Positions 1 to 5,495 of a stretch of DNA of 6,320 bases are shown here, one piece after another. Below the pieces are notes generated by a model, which worked only from the letters and a program-made list of their open reading frames with translations, was not told the origin of the DNA and ran no database searches. Position numbers and translations under genes: made by a program. How positions within the stretch are numbered: the stretch's first letter is position 1; each line of letters starts with the position of its first letter. Source of the DNA: an uncultured Eubacterium sp. (GTDB lineage Bacteria; Bacillota; Clostridia; Lachnospirales; Lachnospiraceae); NCBI GenBank assembly GCA_910579145.1, contig CAJTTQ010000111.1, positions 1 to 6,320 on the forward strand, written 5' to 3'.

Positions 1-183
1 TATTGCCTCGTGGCGATAATGCAACATGATATGCAACTGGAGCGAAGCGTTTACGAAGTTCTTCAGATTCTTGGAATCTCGCTTACTGACAAAACCCATA
101 TACGGGACTTGTTCGACAAAAAGAATATCAACGATGTCAAAGTTCTCTATAGTTCGAGTGAACCGAATTTATTTAATTTTTAA
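1..183 (+). CDS. IS4-family transposase, C-terminal end (partial)
   Basis: This frame is open from the first base of the window and ends at TAA 181-183, giving the last 60 residues of a protein. The tail (YCLVAIMQHDMQLERS, then YEVLQILGISLTDKT, then RDLFDKKN, ending NLFNF) is the C-terminus I recognise from Bacteroides IS4-family transposases with an N-terminal DUF4372 domain. These are DDE enzymes that cut and paste their own insertion sequence. The catalytic residues lie upstream, outside the window, so activity cannot be judged. It converges on the phosphoribosyltransferase gene, whose stop is 44 bases away. Family assignment is by recognition; the exact IS name is not determined. Confidence 0.8.
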   Translation, partial: YCLVAIMQHDMQLERSVYEVLQILGISLTDKTHIRDLFDKKNINDVKVLYSSSEPNLFNF

Positions 184-215
184 CCCCGTCCATTTTTAGT
201 GGACAGTAGTGTACA
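184..215. mobile_element. Probable right end of the IS4-family element
   Basis: The short stretch between the transposase stop and the neighbouring convergent gene must hold the right end of the insertion sequence if the element is complete. It contains a 5-bp inverted repeat, GTCCA at 188-192 and TGGAC at 200-204 with a 7-base loop, followed by AGTAGTG. Insertion-sequence ends often look like this, but the left end is outside the window, so the terminal inverted repeat and target duplication cannot be confirmed and the outer boundary is a guess. The hairpin could also slow transcription between the two convergent genes, although it has no clear T-tract. Confidence 0.35.
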
Positions 216-227
216 TGATTATCAAAT

Positions 228-1481
228 CTAATTGCAGTATGGATGATTGTCGAGAGAAAGTTCATATTCTGTTGGTTCCCGATGCTTGTCCGCCTCAATA
301 ATCTCCGCAAGATGACGCAGTATAAAGTCCGCCTCCTTTTCTTCTGCAGGAATATGTACAGCCGTATAGTACGGACGTTTTCCGGGGATGAAATGCCGGT
401 AGCAAAATGCCATGCTGGAATCTTCGTAAACGATTGTACGGTCAGGTATCTGTTCGGCAACCATATTCCCGTGCTTCTGCCCCATTCGACACTGCTCTCC
501 CGTTTTATCGGCATACTCTTTTTTGTCAGTCAAAAGCCTGTCACAAAGGGTTGAAGTGTTTTTCATGTCTTGTCCATGCGTTGTAACCATATCACAAGTG
601 TTACTAAGTGACGTGCCGTCCAGGGTGATTTCTTCAGAAAGAGCCGTGAGGAAAGTCGTAATTTTACCCGGCATGGCAAAAGTTCCAGCGAAGAAAATCG
701 CTCCCGACACATGGCCGCCCGCAGCTTCGATCTGCTTTTTCAACTGCCTGAGACTTTTGCCAGAGGTGATGATATCGTCCACCACGATGACATCCTTACC
801 TGTCAAATCGCAACGAATCTCAAAGTTCCTTTCAATGACGGCATCGGTGCGGTTTCTCTGCAGATGCAGGCTGTCTCTTTCTCCCATATAAGAGTAATAA
901 CCAAAACCATTTTCAAGTTTCGGACATTGGCGTTCAATATAATCGGCGATATGCCTGAACCTGACCCAATACTTCCACCACGCACTGCAAGGCATGAACA
1001 TCACGACGGCACCTTCCTTGGGTTTCAGGCAATCAATGCCTTTTAGGAAGAAATCTATGCTGTCGTTCATGCCATCCTTGAACGCCAGGACACTTCGGGT
1101 AAAATCCTCTTGTGGTACGCTCAAATACTTCCTGTATCTTGCAGGAAAATAGAAATCGGAAAAGACACATGGTATCTTCTTTATTTTGAAGGCTGAAAGA
1201 GGACGCCGGTCGGAGAATGAAGCTGGGGAAGAAAAAATATACAATAAACGAGCCTCTTTATTGCCAGCCAATACTCCTTTTCGAGCATATCGCGTCCGAA
1301 TAGCGTCGGATGGCGCAAATTTCGCAGCAGCATAAAACGCATTACCAGCTTTCATCCGCCAGCACATGAGTCGTGACAACAGAAGAAAGAACAACACTGA
1401 AAGTCCGGCTATTATCAATGTCGCATTGAAATCATTGAAAATCAGTGAAGCAAGAATTATGGTTTTCAGTATCATAGCCAT
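228..1481 (-). CDS. Membrane-anchored phosphoribosyltransferase-like protein with unknown C-terminal region
   Basis: This encodes 417 residues from ATG 1479-1481; an upstream TTG at 1485-1487 and an ATG at 1473-1475 are alternative starts. The N-terminus is hydrophobic, with a short segment at about 4-15 and a clear membrane helix at about 21-40, so the protein is probably membrane-anchored. The centre holds a type I phosphoribosyltransferase signature, VIVVDDIITSGKS at residues 231-243, whose Asp-Asp pair and TSGKS loop bind PRPP in this fold. The preceding HLQRNR and ERNF stretch resembles ComF-like members. Residues after about 290 (roughly 130) match nothing I recognise. The substrate is unknown. 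It lies 19 bases after the COG2865-type gene on the same strand and is probably cotranscribed. The transposon end sits close to its stop codon, so the native C-terminus could have been altered. Confidence 0.8.
   Translation of the reverse strand: MAMILKTIILASLIFNDFNATLIIAGLSVLFFLLLSRLMCWRMKAGNAFYAAAKFAPSDAIRTRYARKGVLAGNKEARLLYIFSSPASFSDRRPLSAFKIKKIPCVFSDFYFPARYRKYLSVPQEDFTRSVLAFKDGMNDSIDFFLKGIDCLKPKEGAVVMFMPCSAWWKYWVRFRHIADYIERQCPKLENGFGYYSYMGERDSLHLQRNRTDAVIERNFEIRCDLTGKDVIVVDDIITSGKSLRQLKKQIEAAGGHVSGAIFFAGTFAMPGKITTFLTALSEEITLDGTSLSNTCDMVTTHGQDMKNTSTLCDRLLTDKKEYADKTGEQCRMGQKHGNMVAEQIPDRTIVYEDSSMAFCYRHFIPGKRPYYTAVHIPAEEKEADFILRHLAEIIEADKHREPTEYELSLDNHPYCN
753..791 (-). other. PRPP-binding motif of the phosphoribosyltransferase
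   Basis: These codons encode VIVVDDIITSGKS, the hydrophobic strand, acidic pair and TSGK loop diagnostic of type I phosphoribosyltransferases. All key positions are present, so the nucleotide-binding site looks intact. Confidence 0.8.
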
Positions 1482-1500
1482 CCACAATATGTTTTGCGGA

Positions 1501-2928
1501 TTATGACTCCATGATTTCCCAATAGCCTTTTCTGTTGCTGCCTACACGCCGGATAAGACCTTGTTCCTTAAGCAACTTAAGGTATTTTTTTACCATTCTG
1601 TCAGAAACATCAGATTCTTTTGCCAAAAGTTCTATCGTCGCCCCCGGAAATTTACGAAGCACATTCAGGAAGATAGACAATCGTTCCGTCAAAATTGGGG
1701 AACTTTGGGGATCTTTGGGGAACTTTGAGGAACTTTGAGGAACCATATTCGTTGCCCCATTCTCAACACCGTAGTTCAGATTATAGAGCGTGAGTACAAA
1801 ATCGTAGTTGTCCGAATAGAATTTCGGATGTAACTCTTCCCGATAATTGACCTGAAGGCTGTAGTCCTGACATATTTTCTTAAAACCACTGCCTCGACGT
1901 TCCATGTATTTAAGACGGCTGAATATGTCGGCAAGAACAGGATTGCGACGACGCGACCTGATGCGCAAGATATCGCAATCTTGAACAGGCTTATTTTCAT
2001 ACATTCCTCCCGGAGAAGAAATCTCGATGCGGTCATCGAAGATGTCTATATGAACTTCACCGCCAATCTCAATGTAAGACCTGTGTATAAGGGCGTTTAC
2101 CACCCCTTCAAGTATGCTGTCTTCTGGATATCCGGGCAATTCCACGCGTCCGTTCGGTGTCTTGTACCACATCTTTCGGGAATTGCGCCTGCAAAAATCA
2201 AGCCCCTCCTGCAACAGTATGACAAGACTGCCTGATACTTCCATGTCGTCAAGGGCATCCATTATGCCATGAGCCTGATCAAGACCATTCCAACGTGTAC
2301 AGAACAACCGTGAATGGCGGATGGGACTTTCATCCGCCAACAATGCGCCAGCGTTGGTAAGGCGTCCGTCCGCATTCATGATGCCCCACGATTCGTAATC
2401 ATCATCAGTAAATTCCTTGCCAGTCCGGGCATGAAAGACCGACCGCAATTTGGTGAAGGCATAATTCTCGAACTTGTAATCTGACAATAGGCTATCATAC
2501 GACTGGTGAGTGCCACGCAACACCAGTTCCCTAAGCATGTTGGCCGTGGCAGGGACGCTTTCATTTCCGAGGCGGCAGAATGCGATCTGCTGTCCGTCTC
2601 CCATATAGTAATATGGAGTAATGTTTCCAGGCTCTACACGAACAATCATCAGAATCTTCCCATCAATTTTCTCGAAGGAAAGCGAGAACTCCGGTACAGG
2701 ATCCAGTTTCGACTTGACAATCTCGCTGAATTTTTCTGCTGCGAATTGTGGTTTTTCCAATCCAATTACGGTATCATCATCGGCCACCCCGAAAATCAGA
2801 GAGCCACCTCGCCCGTTGGCAAAAGCAGAAACACTTTTACACCAGCTCTTTGGTCTGTTGATTTCAAGCTGTTGTTTCTTGTCGTAGTCGGTAGTTTCTC
2901 CGATTAAATGTGCGAGGTTTGTTACCAT
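1501..2928 (-). CDS. AlbA_2 (Schlafen-like) and HATPase-type protein with C-terminal winged helix, COG2865 type
   Basis: This encodes 475 residues from ATG 2926-2928. The frame is open upstream to 3015, but those 29 extra residues are atypical and a promoter -7 element at 2949-2956 lies inside them, so the shorter start is preferred. Residues about 20-136 form an AlbA_2-like putative nucleic-acid-binding domain (EINRPKSWCKSVSAFANGRGG region, then GVADD). Residues about 270-350 carry the HATPase_c_4-like region: EGVVNALIHR, EISSPGG near 302-308, RRGSGF near 344-349. A low-complexity Ser/Pro/Lys linker spans 396-411, and a winged helix-turn-helix spans about 415-469. Such proteins are annotated as predicted transcriptional regulators or ATP-binding proteins; few have a proven role. 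It is the first gene of a likely two-gene operon with the phosphoribosyltransferase. The linker is encoded by a 10-bp tandem repeat able to shift the frame. Confidence 0.85.
   Translation of the reverse strand: MVTNLAHLIGETTDYDKKQQLEINRPKSWCKSVSAFANGRGGSLIFGVADDDTVIGLEKPQFAAEKFSEIVKSKLDPVPEFSLSFEKIDGKILMIVRVEPGNITPYYYMGDGQQIAFCRLGNESVPATANMLRELVLRGTHQSYDSLLSDYKFENYAFTKLRSVFHARTGKEFTDDDYESWGIMNADGRLTNAGALLADESPIRHSRLFCTRWNGLDQAHGIMDALDDMEVSGSLVILLQEGLDFCRRNSRKMWYKTPNGRVELPGYPEDSILEGVVNALIHRSYIEIGGEVHIDIFDDRIEISSPGGMYENKPVQDCDILRIRSRRRNPVLADIFSRLKYMERRGSGFKKICQDYSLQVNYREELHPKFYSDNYDFVLTLYNLNYGVENGATNMVPQSSSKFPKDPQSSPILTERLSIFLNVLRKFPGATIELLAKESDVSDRMVKKYLKLLKEQGLIRRVGSNRKGYWEIMES
1691..1740. 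repeat. Five-unit 10-bp tandem repeat inside the COG2865-type gene
   Basis: Read on the + strand the units are AAAATTGGGG, AACTTTGGGG, ATCTTTGGGG, AACTTTGAGG and AACTTTGAGG. On the coding strand they specify the Pro/Ser/Lys linker just before the winged helix. Ten is not a multiple of three, so any change by one or two units moves the reading frame. Reading the shifted frames, loss of one unit gives TGA directly after the array, and gain of one gives TAA about 12 codons beyond it. Confidence 0.9.
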
Positions 2929-2948
2929 ATTTTCTATGAATTTTGATG

Positions 2949-2956
2949 CAAAGATA
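2949..2956 (-). promoter_or_regulatory. Bacteroides-type -7 element upstream of the COG2865-type gene
   Basis: The minus strand reads TATCTTTG here, an exact match to the Bacteroides -7 consensus TAnnTTTG, about 20 bases upstream of the ATG at 2928. The -33 element is poor: the only TTTG (2971-2974) lies 14 bases upstream, whereas about 19-20 is usual. The resulting leader would be short and A-rich. Its position inside the longer open frame argues for the 2928 start. Confidence 0.5.
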
Positions 2957-3185
2957 CTAAAAAGATTCCACAAAACATTGATTAGCAGGAGAGAAAATCC
3001 TTTTTTGAGCATCAATCATCATCAATCATTAATATCCAGTTTACGTATAGTGCCAATTTTACAATGAAAATAATTACAAAACCGGCATTAAAATAAATTG
3101 CGGTTCAATTTTATAATAAGAAATCTGATAAATAATTACAAACAGCCGTAAGTATGCTGATTATCAGCGAGGTTTAGTATTTGCG

Positions 3186-3206
3186 GTGTACTAATAGTGT
3201 ACTTTT
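3186..3206 (+). repeat. Paired GTGTACT direct repeats, 11-bp period (copy 1)
   Basis: GTGTACT occurs at 3186-3192 and again at 3197-3203, exactly 11 bases apart, the second followed by TTT. An almost identical pair lies at 4563-4584. One-turn spacing suits two protein monomers on one DNA face, as in arm-type integrase sites or operators. A single inverted copy (AGTACAC) is at 3292-3298. The function is inferred. Confidence 0.6.
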
Positions 3207-3289
3207 GGGGAATTTGGAGGAAAGTGGATTTTAGATTTTTATTGGGCTTTAAGGATATTTAACTGCGCTGACTTTCCTTCATATCCGTG

Positions 3290-3451
3290 TCAGTACACCT
3301 GTTTTTTGTGTTTTTGAACCGTGGGGTTCCGATATTTTCCCCTGTCTTTTTTACTGATTCGATGCCTGCATATCATGGTCGGTGATATGGGCATATCTGC
3401 GTTTTTTTCTTTTTCATTGTCTGTTTTTGTCATGCGTCCGATGCGTGACAT
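3290..3451 (-). CDS. Short lysine-rich open reading frame, unknown
   Basis: This is a 53-codon frame from ATG 3449-3451 to TGA 3290-3292, with a second possible ATG six codons in. The product is basic and lysine/arginine-rich (for example DNEKEKNADMPISPT and RISKKDRGKYRN) with no membrane segment or motif I recognise. There is no clear ribosome binding site. It lies downstream of the integrase fragment on the same strand and could be the remnant of a larger gene or a chance frame. It is listed because the composition is not obviously random. Confidence 0.2.
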   Translation of the reverse strand: MSRIGRMTKTDNEKEKNADMPISPTMICRHRISKKDRGKYRNPTVQKHKKQVY

Positions 3452-3509
3452 CGAATATCAGCATAGCCAAAAGATGTGCATCCGGGACGGCTGCCGAACA
3501 TCTCTTGAC

Positions 3510-3731
3510 TTAGCCGCTATTCCATGTCCCGCAGGTTTTCAATCCACGGGTGTAAAGACCGTCGTCACCTTCATCTCCGTTGCTCTCCGATTTGATGATT
3601 CCGGACATTACACCGATCCGGGATTGCATGGTTCCTTTTTCATTGACGGGATGCCGTTCTGAAGAAACGGCAACATCATTCACAATGTCTTCCTGTGGCT
3701 TTCCTGATATATCGGGGGAGCCATTTTTATT
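3510..3731 (-). pseudogene. Open stretch in frame after the integrase stop, possible gene remnant
   Basis: The integrase frame meets TGA at 3732-3734 and then stays open for 73 more codons to TAA 3510-3512. The product is hydrophilic and of ordinary composition (SPDISGKPQEDIVNDVAVSS, later GDEGDDGLYTRG). An internal ATG at 3627-3629 would give 39 residues (MQSRIGVMSG at its start). I do not recognise a family and see no active-site pattern of a tyrosine recombinase. It may be the tail of another element gene joined here by a deletion. Confidence 0.25.
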
Positions 3732-3828
3732 TCAAGGCGTACCTATGCCAAGTGGATATGTTGGAGTTGCTTGCCAATGTAAACGTGCGGCAAAGGAGTA
3801 TTCGTGCCAGATAGGAAAAATCTCCAGA
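3727..3828 (-). pseudogene. Possible out-of-frame remnant of integrase catalytic box II
   Basis: In another minus-strand frame just after the point of divergence, 33 codons read SYLARILLCR then TFTLASNSNIST before TAA 3727-3729. This loosely resembles the ARHTFA..TLASG.. box II region of tyrosine recombinases. It would fit an internal deletion plus small frameshifts in the integrase gene. The resemblance is weak and the key His is not aligned. Confidence 0.2.
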
Positions 3829-4454
3829 CCTGCGGCCGTTACCATACGCTTGAACATACGGAAGTATATTTTCGGACCGTCACCTGTACCGTTCTCTTTC
3901 AGATACTCTACATACGCAGCGACCATATCAACCGTCAGCTGAGTCATTTTAAGATTATTCTTATAGAGGGCATATCTCGGAGTTGCGGCGAGAAAGTCCA
4001 TGAACTTTTGTAACCCGTGCTTTAACGTTATCCGCGTATATTTTGTGAGGGACGGCATCTTGATGAACTCCTTGCAGAACTCCAGAAAGTCCTCGTCCAT
4101 CTCCTTTCGCAGACGGTAGCCCTCTCGGTCTTCCAAAAAAGTTTGCTCGCGCTCGAAGCGTATTTTCTCCGCGAGGGCAAGAGTGTTTTTGTTCTGCACA
4201 CGCTCCTGCTGGCTGCGCGGATGAAGCCAGATGTAGAGATTCAGATTCTCTTTCTTTCGTGAATGTTTGATTTGATACTTGGGTTTACCTGCCATCGCCC
4301 CGGTCGTGTAATAGACCTGCTGGCCGTTCTCGTCAAGCACCGGTGTTTCGGTTCGGCCGAGATAGTATTCCAGATAGAGGCTGGCACGTCCGTCACTCAG
4401 CTCTGATTGCTGGAGCTTCGGATTTTGCTTTTTGCGACTTTCTATTTTTGCCAT
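3732..4454 (-). pseudogene. Tyrosine recombinase (phage integrase type), N-terminal part only
   Basis: ATG 4452-4454 opens a frame whose first 208 or so residues match the N-terminal half of Bacteroidetes integrases. These comprise a basic arm-binding region (about 1-100, with SLYLEYYLGR, KPKYQIKHSRKKENL, TLALAEKIR) and the SAM-like core-binding domain (about 123-208, with FCKEF, GLQKFMDFL, YVEYLKENGTGDGPK, FKRMVTAA). Family members continue into a catalytic domain of about 170-200 residues with R-H-R-Y residues. Here similarity ends near base 3831 and the frame stops after 32 more residues, so the protein cannot recombine DNA. The isolated fragment could still bind arm sites if expressed, and its promoter looks intact. 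It is divergent from the conjugation genes. Confidence 0.8.
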
Positions 4455-4479
4455 ATTGATTGAAATTGCTAATTTTGAG

Positions 4480-4510
4480 CAAATATAAATAGGGTGGTAA
4501 AAATTTGAAA
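4480..4510 (-). promoter_or_regulatory. Promoter of the integrase fragment
   Basis: On the minus strand TATATTTG (4480-4487) matches the Bacteroides -7 consensus TAnnTTTG exactly. TTTC at 4507-4510, a 3-of-4 match to the -33 TTTG, sits 19 bases upstream, the expected spacing. Transcription would begin about 20 bases before the ATG at 4454. Confidence 0.55.
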
Positions 4511-4562
4511 ATCGCCATATACATCTCTTAACAAATCGGATTCCCCTATGGTTGTTTTTCAG

Positions 4563-4584
4563 GCGTACTAAACGTGTACTTTTT
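4563..4584 (+). repeat. Paired GYGTACT direct repeats, 11-bp period (copy 2)
   Basis: GCGTACT at 4563-4569 and GTGTACT at 4574-4580 repeat with an 11-base period, followed by a T run. The arrangement (GYGTACT-AAT/AAA-GTGTACTTTT) is the same and in the same orientation as the pair at 3186-3206. It lies about 110 bases upstream of the integrase start, a usual place for integrase arm sites or an operator. Confidence 0.6.
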
Positions 4585-4637
4585 GAGAAAATCCCCCTAA
4601 TTCAAGTAAAATAGGCGCAAAAACAACAATGTGTATC

Positions 4638-4653
4638 CACTTGAAAACAAGTG
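4638..4653. repeat. Perfect inverted repeat CACTTG-AAAA-CAAGTG
   Basis: Two 6-base arms, CACTTG (4638-4643) and CAAGTG (4648-4653), are separated by AAAA. No T-tract follows, so a terminator is unlikely; a protein-binding palindrome is possible. Confidence 0.35.
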
Positions 4654-4857
4654 TAGTTAGCTTACTTCTGCTATTTCCCTTTTTTCTGCAAATAAATCTT
4701 TATAAATTTCATTGAGGGAATGGAAATATGTGCAAGTTCGGACAAATTGTAAAGAAGCATAAACTGTATTTCCAGTCATTTCATTTTATGCACATCCTAT
4801 ATGCACCCATAATTAAATGAGCGACGAGTTACCTTGATAAGTAAGGGAATACATTGC

Positions 4858-4873
4858 TTATATTTTAATATAA
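4858..4873. repeat. 16-bp AT palindrome
   Basis: TTATATT and AATATAA surround a central TT, giving a fully symmetric 16-base site in the region upstream of the conjugation genes. In such AT-rich DNA chance is a real alternative. Confidence 0.3.
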
Positions 4874-4891
4874 TCAGACTGTGATGTTTTC

Positions 4892-4911
4892 ATACTTGCT
4901 TTTTTAAGTAT
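4892..4911. repeat. Inverted repeat ATACTT / AAGTAT
   Basis: Two 6-base arms surround an 8-base T-rich loop (4898-4905). It could form a weak hairpin or be an operator; no downstream T-tract supports a terminator. Confidence 0.25.
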
Positions 4912-5001
4912 AACAGCGTCCAGACTATGAAAGTGAGTTTGAAATCAGCATTTTATACTAATTGTAGTTAAGAAAAACGGTTTTTTTAGAATATAATTTT
5001 C

Positions 5002-5028
5002 TTGCTTGTTTTAATCAACATTACTTTG
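5002..5028 (+). promoter_or_regulatory. Candidate promoter of the conjugation operon
   Basis: TTACTTTG at 5021-5028 matches the Bacteroides -7 consensus TAnnTTTG at all fixed bases but one. A TTG at 5002-5004 lies 16 bases upstream as a possible -33 element, slightly closer than usual. Transcription would start about 35 bases ahead of the traD ATG at 5070. An alternative is that the operon is read from an upstream promoter. Confidence 0.35.
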
Positions 5029-5069
5029 CGACGAAAATGAAACTCAAATCCAAATAAACGCAAACGACA

Positions 5070-5495
5070 ATGACTCCGTATGTAATATTCGTTATTGTGC
5101 TGACAGTGGCCTACATCATCTATTACGGCTACCATATCAGCAAAGACCTTTACGGCAAGAAAAACGAGAAAGACACCCCGGTCGAGGAATTTGATGTCAG
5201 TGGGATGCAGGATGAAGTTGTCGCTACGCCCGTGAGGGAAAGCGGCGACGGATTCTTCCTTGGAGAAGAGACTAACCGGGTAAATGACAGCTCAAATATC
5301 GCCGAACCGGAAAAGGAAACATCTGCCAGGAATGGCAAGGGCCGATTCGATGACCTGACAGAAACCATGGATGAAACTGACGTGACGAGCGAAGGTGGCG
5401 TCTCGTATGACGAACTTGAACAGATGTTGTATGATAAGAAATCGGACATTGCATTCCGTAAATCCACAGTCAGCCATACTCGTGAGACATACTGA
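5070..5495 (+). CDS. traD: TraD-like conjugative transposon protein
   Basis: This encodes 141 residues from ATG 5070. A single N-terminal membrane helix at about residues 3-21 (PYVIFVIVLTVAYIIYYGY) is followed by a short basic stretch (KDLYGKKNEK) and an acidic, low-complexity tail rich in Glu, Asp, Ser and Thr. This is the arrangement of the small TraD proteins that precede traE in CTnDOT-type conjugative transposons; the role in the mating apparatus is not established. The N-in anchor with a cytoplasmic or periplasmic acidic tail gives no enzymatic motif. The end overlaps the next gene by 14 bases if that gene starts at GTG 5482, suggesting translational coupling. No traA-traC genes are found upstream, where a divergent integrase fragment lies instead. 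Confidence 0.7.
   Translation: MTPYVIFVIVLTVAYIIYYGYHISKDLYGKKNEKDTPVEEFDVSGMQDEVVATPVRESGDGFFLGEETNRVNDSSNIAEPEKETSARNGKGRFDDLTETMDETDVTSEGGVSYDELEQMLYDKKSDIAFRKSTVSHTRETY

Larger units (their letters stand above)
2929..3289. other. Intergenic region upstream of the ATPase/phosphoribosyltransferase cassette
   Basis: I see no convincing gene here. The sequence is AT-rich with many short A/T runs. It contains the -7 element of the cassette near one end, a CATCAATCAT direct repetition around 3011-3029, and the GTGTACT repeat pair at 3186-3203 followed by a purine-rich G-tract (3207-3227) that resembles the 10-bp repeat units at 1691-1740. Confidence 0.6.
4455..5069. other. AT-rich divergent intergenic region between integrase fragment and conjugation operon
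   Basis: No convincing gene is visible over these 615 bases. It holds the integrase promoter at its left end, the second GTGTACT repeat pair (4563-4584), several inverted repeats (4638-4653, 4858-4873, 4892-4911), a TATGCAC direct repeat (4787-4793 and 4800-4806), and a candidate promoter for the tra genes near 5021. Base composition is markedly more AT-rich than the flanking genes, as expected for a regulatory or recombination region. Confidence 0.6.

Noticed and set aside
188..204. Rho-independent terminator between the convergent genes
   Set aside because: The stem is only 5 bp with no following T-tract on either strand; it is better explained as part of an insertion-sequence end.
523..1046. 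Plus-strand frames of over 100 codons opposite the phosphoribosyltransferase
   Set aside because: The minus-strand product has an intact PRPP motif, so these are shadow frames.
2929..3015. N-terminal extension of the COG2865-type protein by 29 residues
   Set aside because: The residues are hydrophobic and unlike the family start, and an exact -7 promoter element lies within them; the ATG at 2928 begins at the usual family N-terminus.
3011..3029. CRISPR-like or other ordered repeat array (CATCAATCAT repetition)
   Set aside because: Only two imperfect short copies with no spacers; simple local repetition.
3321..3942. Two overlapping + strand frames of 113 and 120 codons
   Set aside because: They run opposite to the recognisable integrase fragment, overlap it or each other, and their products have no coherent domain pattern.
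4728..4820. 30-codon + strand frame (MCKFGQIVKK start) preceded by GAGGGA
   Set aside because: Too short, no recognisable family, and in AT-rich intergenic DNA; the purine-rich stretch ahead is not enough to call a gene.
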